From Nitrospira sp. BO4 (GTDB lineage: Bacteria > Nitrospirota > Nitrospiria > Nitrospirales > Nitrospiraceae), in the NCBI GenBank assembly GCA_030144965.1, contig JAMPUU010000007.1, forward strand, positions 1 to 64,000: a DNA stretch of 64,000 nucleotides. The letters are read 5' to 3'. This document shows, in pieces, positions 50,725-59,765 of this stretch (positions are counted from its first letter, which is position 1; every line of letters begins with the position of its first letter). A program made the translations under genes and the position numbers. Below the pieces are notes generated by a model. That model saw only the letters and a list, made by a program, of their open reading frames with translations, searched no databases and was not told the DNA's origin.

Positions 50725-51816
50725 ATGAAAGAACCGAAAGACAACAGCAAGAAACGCCGACGAGGACGCACGGACGAGACTGACCTCCAAAAAACGCCCG
50801 GCCAGCTCATCGGCCTCGATATCGGCTATGGGTTTACGAAGATTGTTCGGGAAGATGGGGAATGTATCCGCTTCCCCTCGGCCGTCGCAGCCATCGCCCC
50901 CACCGCCATCGAAAGCTACGGTGGGCCCACGGCCGACGATGAAGTGGTGGTCGAGCGCGTCCGATGTATCGTGGGCGATCGCGCCATCGGCAAATCAGAC
51001 CGGTTTCCGAATCTCCATAACGTCTGGTGGACCGGCACCGCCTACAAAGCCATCATTGCCCATGCCACACAATGGATTCCGCCGCAGTCCACCGTCGTCA
51101 CAGGATTGCCCTTGCATACCTTTTTCGCGCCGGAAGCGCGCGCGATCGTCCACGACATCGTGAAAAGTGGCATGAAGGCGAAAACCGTTTTGGTCTCGCC
51201 CCAGGGCGTCGGCGCCTACTACAGCGACCCCACGATTCAACATCCCACGAATAAGGTCGCCATTGTGGACGTCGGGACCTGGACCACGGAACTCATTGGC
51301 ATGGCCGGCAACGACTTTCTCGCGCATGTCTCGGCCGGACTGGTCCTGGGGGTGAGTGACATCTTCGCCACCGTCGCGCAGGAACTGAAAGAGAAGTTGG
51401 GCCGGACCGTCGATCCCTACGAAGTTGAGCGGGCCGCGCGGGGCGAAGGCGATATTCGCGCGCAAGGCCGGGCCTATCCGCAAACCGCCATCGATGAGCG
51501 GATTACCCAGCTCGCCAAGGAACGCGCCAGCCAGATTCTGGCAAAGATGACCGATCTCTGGGGACTGCATGGGGCCGACTTCGAAACAATCCTCTTCTGT
51601 GGCGGCGGCGCGCAACTGCTCTTCCCCTATCTCAAGACGTATCGCGAAGGGGTCGTCTTGTTGAAGGACGCTCAGTTCGCGAACGCGCGCGGCTTTCTGC
51701 AGATTGCCGACAATCTTTATGGAACGGAGGTCCACAACCTCCCCGTCACGCCGACCACCAACCAAGCTCCGTCGATCAACCAAGGCTCGGATGACTCGCG
51801 TCCGATTGCCGTCTAA
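50725..51816 (+). CDS. ParM/Alp-like actin ATPase (plasmid segregation)
   Basis: This 363-residue protein has AAGGAGG before the ATG. The actin fold is recognisable: phosphate-1 loop GLDIGYGFTKIV (about 31-42), phosphate-2 loop AIVDVGTWTTELI (about 180-192) and adenosine loop ILFCGGGA (about 288-295), with a VVTGLPLH strand at about 120. Such proteins polymerise into filaments that push plasmid copies apart. The N-terminal 25 residues are a basic, disordered extension. A small basic gene follows after 8 nt, as expected for an adaptor (ParR). A motif copy lies upstream, tying partition to the element's regulon. Confidence 0.88.
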   Translation: MKEPKDNSKKRRRGRTDETDLQKTPGQLIGLDIGYGFTKIVREDGECIRFPSAVAAIAPTAIESYGGPTADDEVVVERVRCIVGDRAIGKSDRFPNLHNVWWTGTAYKAIIAHATQWIPPQSTVVTGLPLHTFFAPEARAIVHDIVKSGMKAKTVLVSPQGVGAYYSDPTIQHPTNKVAIVDVGTWTTELIGMAGNDFLAHVSAGLVLGVSDIFATVAQELKEKLGRTVDPYEVERAARGEGDIRAQGRAYPQTAIDERITQLAKERASQILAKMTDLWGLHGADFETILFCGGGAQLLFPYLKTYREGVVLLKDAQFANARGFLQIADNLYGTEVHNLPVTPTTNQAPSINQGSDDSRPIAV

Positions 51817-51824
51817 GGACAATT

Positions 51825-52139
51825 ATGGGACACGCATCACGCACGTACCCGCTCTACTTCAGGCAGAAGGACACCACGCAAGACGCCGTCTTTCGTGAAC
51901 TCGCCCGCTTGTCTGGACCCGTCCGGACCCAGACCTTGATGCGCTGGCTCCTGAAAGGACGCGCCTGTGAGCAACGGGCGAAACAGCGCAAAACCCTCGT
52001 CTCCCCGCCACGGGCGCACTCGACTGTCATACCGACCCGATCGCTCCCTCCCGTCCCGGTCGACGACGTGGTCCAACTCATTAGCGGATTCGGCGGACGG
52101 CGGGCCGTCACACGACCGCCTACCGACGGCTCATCGTGA
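51825..52139 (+). CDS. Probable ParR-like adaptor
   Basis: This 104-residue basic protein lies 8 nt after the ParM-like gene with AAGGAC before the ATG. The first 50 residues (FRQKDTTQDAVFRELARLSG...LMRWLLKGRACEQRA) could form a ribbon-helix-helix DNA-binding domain; the rest is Pro/Arg-rich and could contact the filament. The assignment depends on position and charge; ParR proteins are poorly conserved. Confidence 0.6.
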   Translation: MGHASRTYPLYFRQKDTTQDAVFRELARLSGPVRTQTLMRWLLKGRACEQRAKQRKTLVSPPRAHSTVIPTRSLPPVPVDDVVQLISGFGGRRAVTRPPTDGSS

Positions 52140-52201
52140 CAGGGGGCAGCACGTCAGGACGAGAAACCCATGATTCCTGCGAACGCATGAAGGGCCATAC
52201 G

Positions 52202-53129
52202 ATGAGGCAAGGACCGCAACGAGGGATGCAGACAATCTGGAGCATCGGCCTGCTCAGTATGGGCATGCTGATAAGCGAGCACACGACGAGCTGTGCAACC
52301 TGGGTTGCAGAAGGCCGTGGCGGTATTCAATACCAGAAGTTCGCCTGGACCGTTGCCGGCCCGGGCGGATTTCCCAACGTCCTCTCCGAGCTCACGCTTA
52401 AGAGCAGTGCCCCTAAGGGAGAGCTGAATCCCCGCTGGCTCAGCGAACAGGAATCGTTCTTCATCGACACGACCCTGGGCTATGCCACGCAAACCTGGGG
52501 CAGCGTTCGGGATGATGACTTCGCGCAGAACGACCGGCAAGGTCTCTTCTCGCGCAGCCAAAGCACGATCGGAGGCAACAGCATTCAGAACTATCACCTC
52601 CAGGGCGGTTGGCGCGTCATCAAAACCGATCGCCTGGCCCTCGCTGTTACGGGAGGATATCGCTACGACTTCTATTCCTTTCGGATCCAGCCACACAAGT
52701 GGTCCCGGCAGTCCCGGTCTCCTTCGATTCATTGAACTCGATGTACAACGCCCGATGGTCGACCTTCACCGTAGGGCTTGAACTCCTCACTCCCTTACGA
52801 CCTCTGCCCGTGGCCTTTCAACTTAAAAGCCATGCGTGGCCAAATGTCACCTACCGAGGAAACGGATATTGGAACCTTCGAGAAGACTTCAAGCAGGATC
52901 CGGCCTACAAGCACAAGGCGAATGGCAATGGACTCGACCTCGATTTGAGCTTTCTGTTCCGTTGGTTGGAACACTGGCAGAGCACGATCGCTGGCAAATG
53001 ATGTGGATGAAGGTGAAAGACGGAACCGATCAGACGTTCTTCACCGATGGCAGCAGCCCGGTGATCCCGTTTAAGACGGCCGACCTCAGGACGAACTACT
53101 ACTATCTGGGCATGGGATATCGCTGGTAA
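52202..53129 (+). pseudogene. Frameshifted outer-membrane beta-barrel protein
   Basis: A signal peptide (about the first 30 codons after ATG 52202) and a beta-barrel-like sequence continue through three frames. The frame starting at 52202 is good to about 52695, a second carries on from about 52690 to 53000, and a third ends at 53129 with YYYLGMGYRW, a typical C-terminal barrel strand ending in Trp. The spacing of strands and a VLSELT segment loosely recall omptins. Two small frameshifts have inactivated it, unless they are sequencing errors. Confidence 0.65.
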
Positions 53130-53210
53130 TTGAAAGGGCTCTTGACCTGCCCTAGTAAATTTGGCCCAGGGTGAATGATGAACTGGACCGCAACCAGGGA
53201 GGTCATGGTC

Positions 53211-54060
53211 ATGCCCAAGAAACAGTACACGCCCGAAGAGATCATTCAACATCTGCGGACCGTCGAGCTGGAGACCAGCAAAGAGCTGGCAGTACTTGAC
53301 GCGTGTCGGACGCTCGGCCAGACCCGGTCCTCCTCTCGGTACATGCCGCAGCCTGATCACGATCGCGCGCGGGTGCGCGAGCGGATTCTCGCCCGCGCGA
53401 AGGAATATGGGCGGTACGGCTACCGTACGGTGACGGATCTCTTAAGACGCGAGGGCGGGGACGTGGGAAAAGATTCCGTGTATACGATCTGGCGGCACGA
53501 AGGCCTCCAAGTGCCGCAAAAGCAGCCGAAGCGAGCCCGACTGTGGCGCGCTGATGGGTCGTGCCTCCGGCTCCGGCCCGCCTACCGCCATCACGTCTGG
53601 TCGTCTGACTGCGTGGGCAGATCGGACGCACAACGGACGGACCTTTCGGATCTTGAATATTCCCGACGAGTACACGCGCGAGTGTCCGGCCTCGGTGGTG
53701 GCCCGCCGAATCCGCTCACAGGACGTGCTGTTGATCCCGGCGGATCTGTTTCTCAGTCGCGGGATCCCGACGCATATTCGGCCGGACAATGGGCCGGAGT
53801 GCATCGCGCGCACGCTCAGCCACTGGCTGACCGAGCTTCGGGTGGCGCCGCTCTCTAGCGAGCCAGGGTCCCCTGGGAGCATGGCTACTGCGAATCGTTT
53901 AATGGGAAGATGCGCGATCAACTGCTCAACGGCGAGCTGTTCTGCACGCTGAAAGAAGCCCACATCATCATCGAGCGCTGACGGATTCATGACAACACGG
54001 TCCGACCGCACAGCAGTCTCGGGGGCCAGCCATCTGCTCCCGAAACCATCCAGCTTTTGA
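53211..54060 (+). pseudogene. Degraded IS3-family transposase
   Basis: Remnants of OrfA and OrfB are joined and frameshifted. MPKKQYTPEEIIQHLR is the OrfA start; LAVLDACRTLG and RYGYRTVTDLLRREG are OrfB's N-terminal region. DDE-domain pieces follow in other frames: IRPDNGPE (near 53783) and, after another shift, a C-terminal HDNTVRPHSSLGGQPSAPET. An internal deletion separates OrfA from OrfB. No clear terminal inverted repeats could be assigned. Confidence 0.8.
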
Positions 54061-54195
54061 GTTGAGGACTCACAGGGTAGGTGGTACAAAAACTCCCGGC
54101 TGGTCAGCGGCGTAGTTCACTGTCCCAAATTTTTTCTGCTGCGAGGACATGGAGGGGTGAGGAGATGAGAAATACCGAGATGACTAACCTGCGAA

Positions 54196-54657
54196 TCAGT
54201 GTGACGTGAGTGAACATCCATGCTCCTTTAACTTGCTGTCGAGGTGGCTTTGGACGTCGCGCGTGACTTCTTCTAAAGGGTCGGTCGAGGCCCAGCCAAA
54301 GAGGCGCGATCCCCCTCGAAAGGCCCACCGTTGCCGTTCTTCGACAAAGCTGATTTTCGTCACATCGTCAAGCCGCTTAACGGTAAGGGTGATACGGGAC
54401 CGATCTTTGCTATCCGCCAAGTCACGTTGGAGGGCACCGAAGGTCCGTCCGGGCATCGGGATTTCCAGCCAGGCGGTGACGATCAGGCCTACTTCCTTAT
54501 CCTTCGTGGTGATCGCGCGATCTTTCACCGCCTCAAGGGCGGCATCCCAGGCGTGGTCGTAACTGCACACCGCAAACTGTTGCTGCATGCCGCTCATGGA
54601 GCCACAGGCTGTTAAGAATCCGGCAATTATAAGGAGGCTGAGTCGAGTAAGGTACAT
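54196..54657 (-). CDS. Lipoprotein, unknown
   Basis: This 153-residue protein has a signal peptide and lipobox (LTAC, Cys at about 18), so it should be lipid-anchored in the envelope. The mature part is alpha/beta (VCSYDHAWDAALEAVKDRAITTKDKEVGLIVTAW), a layout seen in many small periplasmic lipoproteins. It lies downstream of the porin gene on the same strand, after a strong hairpin. Confidence 0.72.
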   Translation of the reverse strand: MYLTRLSLLIIAGFLTACGSMSGMQQQFAVCSYDHAWDAALEAVKDRAITTKDKEVGLIVTAWLEIPMPGRTFGALQRDLADSKDRSRITLTVKRLDDVTKISFVEERQRWAFRGGSRLFGWASTDPLEEVTRDVQSHLDSKLKEHGCSLTSH

Positions 54658-54684
54658 GAGAAAAAACCCAATCCTAGTTTGGTG

Positions 54685-54711
54685 TGCTCCCCGCCAAAAT
54701 GGCGGGGAGCA
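54685..54711 (-). terminator. Hairpin after the porin gene
   Basis: TGCTCCCCGCCA pairs perfectly with TGGCGGGGAGCA around an AAA loop, just after the porin stop codon on the minus strand. Few T follow, but the stem is very stable. Confidence 0.65.
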
Positions 54712-54721
54712 CCAATGACGG

Positions 54722-56161
54722 CTAGAAGTATGTTGCCGCCTGAATCAAAAACCCGTTTCCATTCATCGGACTGTTTGCGGTGCCCATATCTCCGGCATTC
54801 ACCAGACCTCGGGCATCCTTTTGGGTGTTGAACTGCCAGTCGAATTTGAAGACGGTATCTTCGATCGGCCTAAAGTTCAGACCGAGCGTGAGTCGCTCTA
54901 GTTCACGTCGATTCCCAACAGTATTCGGCGCGTTCGAAGTGCGGTTGTCGGTGTCGGTATCGACCTGTTCCCAACGAATGACGGCGGTAAAGGTCGAGGC
55001 ATCCGAGAAGTGGCTTGGAGCCCATTTCTTCAGGAATTCTGGCATGAAGTGATAGTTCCCTTGAAGGTAGTAGCCGTGCATGCCGGCGGGACCGATCCCG
55101 CTCCCCGTGACGCCGGTAGCATTGTTATTACTGATTCGAGACCAGGCAGACTCTCCAATAATTTCGAATGGCCCTCTTTGGAGAGTCCAGTCGAGTGCGA
55201 ATATGCTGATGCGTCCGGTCCCGACTGCCCCAGCTGACGGTTTGTATGTACCATGATAGCCGGACCCGGCGACTTCAATGCCCAACCTCGGACTGAAGGC
55301 GACGCGCCCGACGATTGCCTTGTTGTCGTCACGGTCCCGAGAGACGCTGCCGCGCGCGCTTCGCACTCCGGCATCGGTGATGGCGCCTGCGGTTTGGCTC
55401 ATGCCGTTGACCGCGTAGATTTCGTAGTCCAGCTTGGACAGGGAACTGGGATAGAGAGTGCCATAGATGCCGGCTCCGGCTTCGAACCACGTGCTGGGGA
55501 TGACAATTCTCGATACCATCGGTCGATCGACAAGGTCGTTCAACGGCGAGTCGTGCAATAAGTTGAACTTGCCGACCGGCATCAGAAGGATACCGGCGCG
55601 TATGTTGACAGCCTCCGTCAGAAGATAGTCTATTTGTGCGAACTCAAGCTGCATGGAGCCATCAGATCCCTGCGGAGCATTTGTCCCGCCTCGCTCCAGC
55701 TCGATTTCTGTTGCAAATTTGATATGGTCGGTGATGTCCGCATAGATAAAGGGCACCATCCGCTGTTGGCCGAAGGTATTGCGGCTGGGATTGTCCAAGT
55801 TCTGACGCGAAAGATTGTTGTACATGACGTCGGCATAGCCACCGACGGTGGCTTTCGGCGCGCTCAAGAACGGCTTGGCGTAGATTAGTTTCCCTGACCC
55901 GGTTGAACCAAATCCTAGAGGGATCTTTTCCTCTCCCTTTCGTTCAACTTTAATGTCAGTTATCGCACCGGTTGGTGTTGGGTACTGAGTTGCCGGAGAA
56001 GATGAGCGTTCCACGTGAACTTCTCGGGATTCGCGTTCCTGTGATTGCTTCAGTGCTTCCTCAAGTCTCTTTACTCGTTCCTCAAGGCTTTCTTCTGCGA
56101 AGACCGGTGTGACCGACAGCGCAATGATCGAAAGAGCCCCGAGGATTGACCGCATCCTCAT
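54722..56161 (-). CDS. Outer-membrane porin (phosphate-selective porin-like)
   Basis: This 479-residue protein is called from the ATG at 56161, where GGAGGTTT lies upstream; the frame extends further but without signal sequence. Residues 1-22 form a signal peptide (cleavage after VFA), about 25-42 a short coiled coil (LEERVKRLEEALKQSQ) as in trimeric porins, and the rest a beta-barrel with many aromatic and Gly residues, ending in an aromatic residue (TYF). It would form an outer-membrane channel; phosphate selectivity is a family label only. Confidence 0.82.
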   Translation of the reverse strand: MRMRSILGALSIIALSVTPVFAEESLEERVKRLEEALKQSQERESREVHVERSSSPATQYPTPTGAITDIKVERKGEEKIPLGFGSTGSGKLIYAKPFLSAPKATVGGYADVMYNNLSRQNLDNPSRNTFGQQRMVPFIYADITDHIKFATEIELERGGTNAPQGSDGSMQLEFAQIDYLLTEAVNIRAGILLMPVGKFNLLHDSPLNDLVDRPMVSRIVIPSTWFEAGAGIYGTLYPSSLSKLDYEIYAVNGMSQTAGAITDAGVRSARGSVSRDRDDNKAIVGRVAFSPRLGIEVAGSGYHGTYKPSAGAVGTGRISIFALDWTLQRGPFEIIGESAWSRISNNNATGVTGSGIGPAGMHGYYLQGNYHFMPEFLKKWAPSHFSDASTFTAVIRWEQVDTDTDNRTSNAPNTVGNRRELERLTLGLNFRPIEDTVFKFDWQFNTQKDARGLVNAGDMGTANSPMNGNGFLIQAATYF

Positions 56162-56274
56162 TGCAAACCTCCATGAAAATAGTGGTGATGGTCTGACTCG
56201 GGACTCGATGGTCTCTGGTCGTGTTACTAATCCATATTGAGTGCTCGTACGAGAGATGAGCGATAACCTCCTTT

Positions 56275-56466
56275 CATGACGCCTTACCTGATGAAAGTTC
56301 CGTCCACCCTTCAACGGCTGTGAAGGGGATGACGACAGTCCTTTTCCAACGTTTGCATTTCAGTTCGAGACTTCCCCCCCCGCACCTTGGCAATGAGCTG
56401 TCCGCACTCACATTGAGCTTCATTGCCATGACGGACATCTGAAGTCGGGGCTTTCGTTGTGACCAT
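56275..56466 (-). pseudogene. Com-like zinc-finger protein, frameshifted in a G8 tract
   Basis: From ATG 56466 the protein reads normally through ECGQLIAKVRGG, then meets a run of eight G. The direct frame continues to an unrelated end at 56311, while skipping one G restores LELKCKRWKRTVVIPF, the second half of a Com-type (phage Mu translational activator) zinc finger, ending at 56275. It is either a pseudogene, a phase-variable gene or a sequencing error. A Fur-like box lies upstream. Confidence 0.55.
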
Positions 56467-56487
56467 CGCGATTAGTGACAGCTCCAA

Positions 56488-56512
56488 ATGATATTGAGAA
56501 CGATTATTAGTA
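56488..56512. promoter_or_regulatory. Possible Fur-type operator
   Basis: ATGATATTGAGAACGATTAT and the following bases resemble the imperfect palindrome TGAGAA-x-x-x-TT-x-TCA of Fur boxes. It sits about 25 nt upstream of the Com-like gene. Confidence 0.4.
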
Positions 56513-56846
56513 TCTTTACCGGACCTGATTGTCAATAGGTGGCTTGAAAACATTCAGAGCGGGAGGAGCGAATGCTTTCCCGCTGGGGATTGCCTATAGT
56601 TCTGCCATGATGTTTTGCTGGAGGCTGAGATTGGCCAGGTAGAATCGGAACGCTTGGACTTCGTTGAGTCGCATCGGATGCTAGGGGGTCATAGCCGTAC
56701 CCCCGGCTATCCTTGCTATTTTCAGCGGCATGCCTGGAAGGAGTTTGCTCATATCTAGGGTTCGAATTGCTGTGTTCACATGCTGTCTCTTTTTCGTTCT
56801 GATGATAGAATCGAGACGCGTAGAACTCTAGCCTGCTTATTCAGCT
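56513..56846. other. Intergenic region, no supported gene
   Basis: About 330 bp between the Fur-like box and the ApbE remnant. No frame with a binding site or recognisable product is visible. Confidence 0.4.
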
Positions 56847-57236
56847 GTGGTGGTGAAACGGACGCAGACGCATATGGGAACGCTCGTCTCCATTACGGCT
56901 GTGGCGTCAACTGATCAAGCGGCGAACCGGTCAATCGACCCCGGGTTTAAGGAAGTGAAGCGGCTCGAGCAGCTCTTGAGTACGTGGATTCCTGAAAGCG
57001 AGATGTCTCGTGTGAATGCTTTGGCAGGGAAGACGCCCGTACCGGTAGGCCTTGAAACACTGACAGTTGTCCAACATGCGGTTCAGGCCGCTGAAATGAC
57101 CGGTGGTGGATTCAATGTAATGATGTGGGGAAGTCATGCACTAAAGACGAGATACGGCGTGACAATATCAGTGGAAACTATTTTTGTCAGTCTAGATAGG
57201 CCTCTCCTACCGTCGAACGACAGTCACCATGACTAG
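56847..57236 (+). pseudogene. Truncated ApbE (FAD:protein FMN transferase)
   Basis: The first 95 codons encode an ApbE N-terminal region: THMGTLVSITA, a charged helix, RLEQLLSTWIPESEMSRVNA, and the TGGGFNVM segment (normally TGGAFDxT). After that the sequence is unrelated and stops at 57236, so the C-terminal two-thirds, including the metal-binding and FAD-binding parts, are missing. The upstream signal peptide is also lost. Confidence 0.7.
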
Positions 57237-57554
57237 CCCCCAGTTGTTAGGCCGCCGTTCAAGTTCCCTCATGCCGACATGACCCGCCCGCGGATGTAGG
57301 CCGAACGAGACTTGAGAAATTGGCCCGCTAGTTGGTGTGGAGTAACGCATCAAAACGCTTCTAGATGTCAAACAGGACCGTGCTTCACGATCCATGGGCA
57401 GGAAGAAGCTCTCGCGATGTTCGAAAATATCTGATTGTGAAACCGAGGCTGGCACCTCTTGATCGTCTGAAGAGGAAGGGAGGTGGCTCCGGCCGAAGCC
57501 GGAGCCCCATACTCACTGAGCGACAGATCAATCTCCGCCACGCTCTGCTATCGT
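57237..57554. other. Intergenic region after the ApbE remnant
   Basis: About 320 bp with no supported gene; frames on both strands lack binding sites and family resemblance. It probably contains eroded coding sequence. Confidence 0.4.
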
Positions 57555-58124
57555 TCAGAAGAACGGATGCGGCAGAAAGGCAGGACGAGATTCTTTGGCT
57601 CGTGGAATCTCCCAAAACGTTCCAGCCAAGTGCCAGGCCCCGTGTTCAAACGTCAAATGGTGGACCTCGCCGTACCAACTATCAATATTCACGCGTTGGC
57701 CCGTCTCATTGAACATTGCCCACAGGCTTCCGGTGCAGGTGACATGGGCCAGCGGTATCGTCCTCCCTGCCTCTACCTTGACTTTCGAAAAGATATGGGT
57801 CCCCCCAAAATCATGATAGTGGGTAAACAGATCACTCCACACGGCCCTGACACTGTCCTTGGTATAGCCACCATGCTTATAGTCGTCTGAGTAGAGCGCC
57901 ATTAAGCCATCGAGATCCTTGCGGAGCACGGCATCCTCAGCCTTCTTGAACAGGGACAAGATGGCCTGGACCGTGCGGTCATCGCCTTGGATATCCGCCC
58001 CTTCTGAGAGGTGTGTGCCCCTGGTCTCAGGGAAAACGGGTGGAGGGGATGATTGACAGCCCTGAGCTGCCATGAGCACGCCCGTCAAGATTCCGATCGC
58101 GACCGCTGGGTGTTTATAGTACAC
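57555..58124 (-). CDS. Lipoprotein with NTF2/DUF4440-like domain
   Basis: This 189-residue protein starts at GTG 58124, with AAGGAGG upstream. A lipobox with Cys at about 23 (A-Q-G-C) follows a signal peptide. Residues about 52-165 look like an NTF2/SnoaL-type cone fold: AILSLFKKAEDAVLRKDLDGLMALYSDDY, then a strand series ending WHLAGTFWEI. Such domains often bind small ligands; no catalytic role can be read. It is anchored in the envelope. Confidence 0.75.
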   Translation of the reverse strand: MYYKHPAVAIGILTGVLMAAQGCQSSPPPVFPETRGTHLSEGADIQGDDRTVQAILSLFKKAEDAVLRKDLDGLMALYSDDYKHGGYTKDSVRAVWSDLFTHYHDFGGTHIFSKVKVEAGRTIPLAHVTCTGSLWAMFNETGQRVNIDSWYGEVHHLTFEHGAWHLAGTFWEIPRAKESRPAFLPHPFF

Positions 58125-58187
58125 GGTGTCCTCCTTTATGAAAGTTCTTGTCAGGAGCCTTCACGTTCCGCAGTCATGTTCGAGCAT

Positions 58188-58229
58188 AAAAAAATCCTTT
58201 TTAGACCCTCCACTCTGGTCCAAAAAGGA
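58188..58229 (-). terminator. Rho-independent terminator (minus strand)
   Basis: On the minus strand, TCCTTTTTGGACC pairs with GGTCTAAAAAGGA (one mismatch) around a 9-nt loop and is followed by seven T. It would end transcripts coming from the gene at 58570-59019. Confidence 0.65.
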
Positions 58230-58569
58230 CTTCGTTGTCCCTCTCACGTCAAGACGCCGTTGTCTGTTGTCGAAGACTCCCTTGTCTTCGGCGGGAAGGC
58301 TAGCACAAGGAAAACATAAACGCAAAATTCAGAATCATTCGTTTTTGAACCAGAGAAACGGATATGCCTCAACCTGCGTATTCTGCTCAAAACGGCCACT
58401 GATTATGCCGGAAACCAGCCACCTGAAATGCCCAAGGCTAACTGGGTCTTCCGAGTCTTGATTGGCTCCTTCTACTGGACGATCTTCGCAACTGGTGCAC
58501 ATCAACCAGGCAGAGCCTGGGCACTGGTCTCAACTTACATTTTTGTAGCGGCTTGGTCGTTTCACTTGG
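58230..58569. other. Intergenic region, hairpin only
   Basis: About 340 bp. A second small hairpin (CGAAGAC/GTCTTCG, near 58268) lies close to the terminator. A + strand frame at 58428-58643 overlaps the next gene on the opposite strand and is not supported. Confidence 0.4.
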
Positions 58570-59019
58570 TTATTTTGTTCCGTCTGGGATCAGACGAATT
58601 TCCGTGGCCTGTCCCCACACCCTCACTGGCACTTCCCCCTTAGAGGTGAAGATCACGGCATTGAGGACAACCTGATCTCCATCTTTTGGCAAAGAAGCGG
58701 CTGCCTGTGGCAAACAGCTACCGAACACACCAACCGGAAGAGAGCCGGTGTCATCTTCTAGGACAAAAGTCGCATGACCATAGAGAAGTCTACACCTGCT
58801 GCCCATTTGGGGTATAGGCGGCATAGCTTGCATGTCTTTGATGACGCCGCGGAGCGTGACGATTTGAAGCTCATAAGAAGGAGCCTGAGCAAGCAACGTG
58901 TGAATTGAGAGCGGCTCAGTCGCTCTGGATGTTGAAAGGATACTCTCCGAAAGAATAAAGACAAGGAACAACCCTGAACATAGTCTGCTCCTATGGACCC
59001 AAGTTAATCCCTCTGGCAT
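58570..59019 (-). CDS. Exported OB-fold protein, unknown
   Basis: This 149-residue protein has a hydrophobic N-terminal segment (about 14-32) that looks like a signal peptide, then an OB-fold-like domain (about 50-145): IVTLRGVIKDM, FVLEDDTGSLPVGVFG, and VVLNAVIFTSKGEVPVRVWG. Similar small periplasmic OB-fold proteins are common and mostly uncharacterised. It stands alone between degraded sequences. Confidence 0.65.
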   Translation of the reverse strand: MPEGLTWVHRSRLCSGLFLVFILSESILSTSRATEPLSIHTLLAQAPSYELQIVTLRGVIKDMQAMPPIPQMGSRCRLLYGHATFVLEDDTGSLPVGVFGSCLPQAAASLPKDGDQVVLNAVIFTSKGEVPVRVWGQATEIRLIPDGTK

Positions 59020-59481
59020 GTCAAAAACCCTTCTCGTTTATGTGCCGATAGGTAATGAAGACTAGCCGTTCGGATCTAGGCAGTCAAAATAAAAGGCGCT
59101 TTAGTGAATTTGGACACAGACAAATGGGTCCCCAAGCAGGACTTGAACATTGATGAAATGCGCCAGGCTTAGGTGGCCATTTTGAATGATAATGAGTGGC
59201 TGGTTTCGAGCAGAACAGGTGGCTCATTTGGAGCAGAATAGGCACAACCCTAGAAAACTAGAAACATTGAACCAATGCTAGGCATTCTGGAATGGGTGTT
59301 GGTCTCCATTGTTTAGTGACCTAACACCCGAAAACTGAACCACCCGTTTGTTCAGAAATCCCCTTTCGGACGGTCTACTTTTTCAGGATGACTTCAGAAC
59401 GATGTATCACCCCTGATTTCTTGGACATTAGGTTGATGGAATTCTCGCCGCCACCTCCGTCGCTCGCATGGCGCGGCGCAC
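59020..59481. other. Degraded, insertion-sequence-like intergenic region
   Basis: About 460 bp without a supported gene. GGTGGCT-type phrases around 59200 resemble sequences often seen at the edges of transposons. No intact frame. Confidence 0.35.
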
Positions 59482-59605
59482 CTAGACCGGAGGGCGGAAG
59501 CCATGTCGCTCCATCAGCCACTGCTCGTTGTACGTGATGAGCCACTCCTGGAGTGCCAGACACAACTCCTCGATTGACCGAGCGGTCTCCTGATCTTGAT
59601 ACCGA
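59482..59605 (-). pseudogene. C-terminal remnant of an IS3-type transposase
   Basis: On the minus strand, a short frame reads RYQDQETARSIEELCLALQE and then WLITYNEQWLMERHGFRPP before TAG at 59482. The TYNxxWLxERHGxRxP ending is typical of IS3-family OrfB C-termini. The rest of the transposase is missing. Confidence 0.65.
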
Positions 59606-59765
59606 CTTGAAAGAGAGGTTCCGGCATTAGTGACCCTTTACTCTGACCACTGTTATCTCGCGTTCGGATCGTCTGTTACCACGGAATCGCCATCGTCGAT
59701 AAGGGCAGCGTCGCAACAGGCCAGCCGTTTTGAACCGATACCCCCTACTATCCCCGCGCAGTTCA

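Noticed and set aside
58428-58643. Possible membrane protein on the + strand
   Set aside because: Overlaps the exported OB-fold gene on the other strand and lacks a binding site.
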